DNA of 7,866 bases, taken from positions 1 through 7,866 of the forward strand of contig CAZUSO010000097.1 in NCBI GenBank assembly GCA_964622775.1. The letters run 5' to 3'. Positions 6,360-7,866 of the stretch are shown piece after piece. The notes under the pieces were generated by a model. It saw only the letters and a program-made list of their open reading frames with translations, made no database searches and was not told the origin of the DNA. Position 1 is the stretch's first letter. Each line of letters opens with the position of its first letter. This stretch comes from CAZUSO01 sp964622775. GTDB lineage: Bacteria; Bacteroidota; Bacteroidia; Chitinophagales; Chitinophagaceae. The position numbers and the translations under genes were made by a program.

Positions 6360-6390
6360 CAAGGGTGTGACCACCTGGAATCCACCCTTG
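6360..6390 (+). repeat. 8-bp inverted repeat upstream of mqnA, possible terminator or alternative-fold element
   Basis: CAAGGGTG (6360-6367) pairs with CACCCTTG (6383-6390) around a 15-base loop. The 5' arm can instead use its GGTG (6364-6367) to pair with CACC (6372-6375) across a 4-base loop, so two exclusive folds exist. The sequence after it, CATAATTTTATG, has only a weak T-run. It lies 36 bases before the mqnA -7 box and so may end upstream transcription. Confidence 0.4.
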
Positions 6391-6425
6391 CATAATTTTA
6401 TGTAACACGCAGGATAATTGTTTCC

Positions 6426-6433
6426 TAACTTCG
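6426..6433 (+). promoter_or_regulatory. -7 box of the mqnA-gmhA operon
   Basis: TAACTTCG matches the TAnnTTTG/TTCG pattern seen before the other genes here. The next in-frame start downstream is TTG at 6457, giving a leader of roughly 18 bases. An in-frame TTG at 6418 lies upstream of this box and is therefore unlikely to be the start. No good -33 TTTG is visible at 19-21 bases. Confidence 0.5.
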
Positions 6434-6456
6434 CACCCGGTTTAAAAAGCATAAAT

Positions 6457-7197
6457 TTGACAGGTAAGATAAAAGTTTCAGCGGTCAGCTATCTCAACAC
6501 CAAACCGCTGCTGTATGGTATCGCCCATCACCATGTCCGGGAACAGATTGATCTCAGGATAGCTTATCCTGCGCTGATCGCTAAAGATCTGATTGCGGAT
6601 CGGGTAGATGTCGGCTTAGTTCCGGTTGCGGTTATTCCTCGAATTCCCAATGCCCGTATTATTTCCGATTATGGCATTGCCGCAGATGGCAAGGTGGCCT
6701 CGGTTTGTATCTTTAGTCATCAGCCGATTACGACAATTAAATCGGTGTTTCTGGACTATCAGTCCCGCACTTCTATCCGGCTGGCACAGGTATTGTTAGA
6801 CCGGTATTGGAAGCGCACCATGAATTTTCTTCCGGCACCTGAAGATTATATCGACCGGATCCAGGGCAGTACAGCCGGAGTCATTATAGGCGATCGTGCT
6901 TTAGCGGCATTAGATCGTTTCGAATATGTTTACGATTTATCAGAGCATTGGAAAAAGTTCAGCGGCCTGCCTTTCATCTTTGCGGCATGGGTTGCTAACA
7001 AAGATCTGCCGGAAGAATTTATCCGTAATTTTAATGAAGCCAACGGGCTTGGCCTGCAGCATTTAGATAAGGTCATTGAGCAAAATCCTTACCCGGCGTA
7101 TGACCTGAACGAATATTTCCGGCACAATATTCATTTTTTCCTTGATGAGGATAAACATAAAGGATTGAATCGCTTTTTTAGCGAAATTGCAGGATAA
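6457..7197 (+). CDS. mqnA: Chorismate dehydratase, futalosine pathway of menaquinone synthesis
   Basis: The 246-residue product should convert chorismate to 3-[(1-carboxyvinyl)oxy]benzoate, the first step of the futalosine route to menaquinone. It has the periplasmic-binding-protein-like fold of the MqnA/MqnD family but no signal peptide, so it is cytoplasmic. The hallmark N-terminal SYLNTKPL is at 11-18. DVGLVPVA (51-58), SRTSIRLAQ (103-111), VIIGDRAL (142-149) and GLPFIFAAWV (170-179) follow in the family order. No ATG is available near the N-terminus. TTG at 6457 gives MTGKIKVSAVSYLN, close to the usual N-terminus, and lies properly downstream of the promoter box. The alternative TTG at 6418 would add 13 residues. 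gmhA follows after 27 bases, so the two are probably co-transcribed. Other futalosine-pathway genes (mqnB, mqnC, mqnD) are not in the window. Confidence 0.92.
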   Translation: MTGKIKVSAVSYLNTKPLLYGIAHHHVREQIDLRIAYPALIAKDLIADRVDVGLVPVAVIPRIPNARIISDYGIAADGKVASVCIFSHQPITTIKSVFLDYQSRTSIRLAQVLLDRYWKRTMNFLPAPEDYIDRIQGSTAGVIIGDRALAALDRFEYVYDLSEHWKKFSGLPFIFAAWVANKDLPEEFIRNFNEANGLGLQHLDKVIEQNPYPAYDLNEYFRHNIHFFLDEDKHKGLNRFFSEIAG

Positions 7198-7224
7198 CCT
7201 GTTTTTAAAATTCAATAACAGCTC

Positions 7225-7833
7225 ATGGAACAAAAGATTCGATCAATACTGGAGGCCTCGATTGCCGTGAAGCAGCAAATTATTCAGGACAGCCGGATGA
7301 TTGCAAACCTTATTTTGATAAAGGATAAAATGGCGCATGCCTTCAGGGACGGGAACAAGGTATTGTTTTGCGGGAATGGTGGCAGTGCCGCAGATGCGCA
7401 ACATTTGGCTGCGGAATTTTCCGGTCGTTTTTATACCGACAGAAACCCACTGCCTTCCGAAGCGCTGCATTGCAATACTTCATTTCTGACTGCAGTAGCT
7501 AACGACTACGGCTATGACGTGGTATATAGCAGGATGCTCAAAGGGATTGGAAAATCCGGCGACATTATTGTTGGGCTCAGCACTTCCGGCAATTCCAAAA
7601 ATATCCTCGCGGCATTTGAGCAGGCAAGAATAATGAATATCACCACGGTCGGGTTTACGGGAGCAGGCGGCGGCAACATGAAGGAACTGAGCGACATTCT
7701 AATCGATATCCCCAGCACGGATACGCCCCGCATTCAGGAAAGCCATATCACGGTGGGCCATATCATTTGTCAGCTGGTAGAAGAAGAGCTTTTTGGAGGT
7801 GCGACTTCAATTATTAATAAGAGCATAAATTAG
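7225..7833 (+). CDS. gmhA: Sedoheptulose-7-phosphate isomerase (phosphoheptose isomerase)
   Basis: A SIS-domain protein of 202 residues, near the 192 of E. coli GmhA. It should isomerise D-sedoheptulose 7-phosphate to D-glycero-D-manno-heptose 7-phosphate, the first step toward ADP-heptose for lipopolysaccharide core, in the cytoplasm. CGNGGSAADAQH (49-60) and STSGNS (119-124) form the phosphosugar site. E64 and H179 align with catalytic E65 and H180 of E. coli GmhA. H60 and Q171 align with the metal-site residues, which favours GmhA over the related DiaA or a general SIS protein. The ATG at 7225 is 27 bases after mqnA, without a visible promoter between, so it is likely the second gene of an operon. 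A promoter 24 bases beyond its stop shows that a new transcription unit begins there. Confidence 0.92.
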   Translation: MEQKIRSILEASIAVKQQIIQDSRMIANLILIKDKMAHAFRDGNKVLFCGNGGSAADAQHLAAEFSGRFYTDRNPLPSEALHCNTSFLTAVANDYGYDVVYSRMLKGIGKSGDIIVGLSTSGNSKNILAAFEQARIMNITTVGFTGAGGGNMKELSDILIDIPSTDTPRIQESHITVGHIICQLVEEELFGGATSIINKSIN

Positions 7834-7864
7834 TATGTAATATAAAAAATTTGAGTTACCTTTG
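7834..7864 (+). promoter_or_regulatory. Promoter for the next gene, cut by the window edge
   Basis: TATG (7834-7837, a one-mismatch -33 TTTG), a 19-base spacer and TACCTTTG (7857-7864, perfect TAnnTTTG) make a well-spaced Bacteroidota promoter. It starts right after the gmhA stop. The gene it serves lies beyond the window. Confidence 0.65.
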
Positions 7865-7866
7865 TA

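Larger units (their letters stand above)
5912..6456. other. Gene-free region of about 545 bases with clustered inverted repeats
   Basis: No gene is supported here. The first half (5912-6200) shows only a short inverted pair, GTTGTT/AACAAC (5974-5994), and a 43-codon frame (6021-6152) with no recognised similarity. The second half (6245-6390) has four successive stem-loops: 6245-6285, 6308-6328, 6334-6346 and 6360-6390. It also has an imperfect direct repeat CCTTCGCgATG/CCTTCGCaATG (6281-6291, 6319-6329). A 63-codon plus-strand frame (6204-6395) runs through these repeats and is probably spurious. The region ends at the mqnA promoter. Confidence 0.6.

Noticed and set aside
6204..6395. A 63-codon plus-strand open frame in the glyS-mqnA gap
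   Set aside because: It runs straight through a perfect 13-bp inverted repeat and further stem-loops, has no recognisable domain, and no -7 box stands at a sensible distance before its ATG.
6418..6456. N-terminal extension of MqnA from a TTG at 6418
   Set aside because: It would start upstream of the TAACTTCG box at 6426-6433 and add 13 residues before the conserved N-terminus.

Overview
The window looks like a chromosomal segment from a member of the Bacteroidota, most likely a Chitinophagaceae or similar Sphingobacteriia/Chitinophagia-type organism. Three things point there. Gene starts are preceded by TAnnTTTG or TAnnTTCG boxes, the Bacteroidota -7 element, and lack Shine-Dalgarno sequences. 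The DUF47/PiT pair, the single-chain glycyl-tRNA synthetase and the futalosine-type menaquinone gene fit the same group. The genus call is an inference; no 16S or marker search was possible.

Layout. Positions 1-285 hold the promoter and apparent start codon of a gene leaving the window on the left (minus strand), overlain by two back-to-back perfect palindromes. Positions 286-1758 (minus) encode an unrecognised 490-residue polytopic membrane protein, visibly more AT-rich than its neighbours and possibly GT-C-like. A 339-base divergent intergenic region follows. Next comes a plus-strand phosphate-uptake pair: a DUF47/PhoU-like protein (2098-2745) and a PiT-family phosphate transporter (2805-4256). 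Then glycyl-tRNA synthetase (4490-5911), transcribed from a promoter so close to the ATG that the mRNA should be nearly leaderless. A gene-free stretch of about 545 bases (5912-6456) carries a run of inverted repeats. Last is a likely operon of mqnA (chorismate dehydratase, 6457-7197, TTG start) and gmhA (sedoheptulose-7-phosphate isomerase, 7225-7833). A further promoter sits at the right edge.

The most notable observation is the PiT transporter. Between its two conserved halves it carries a segment of about 155 residues that reads as hydrophobic helix, PDZ-like domain, hydrophobic helix. The positive-inside rule would place the PDZ domain outside the cytoplasmic membrane, while the DUF47 partner would be cytoplasmic. 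A phosphate transporter with a built-in extracytoplasmic PDZ module is not an arrangement I know to be described.

The remaining genes are housekeeping functions: translation, quinone synthesis and lipopolysaccharide heptose. I see no CRISPR array, tRNA, rRNA or transposase gene.
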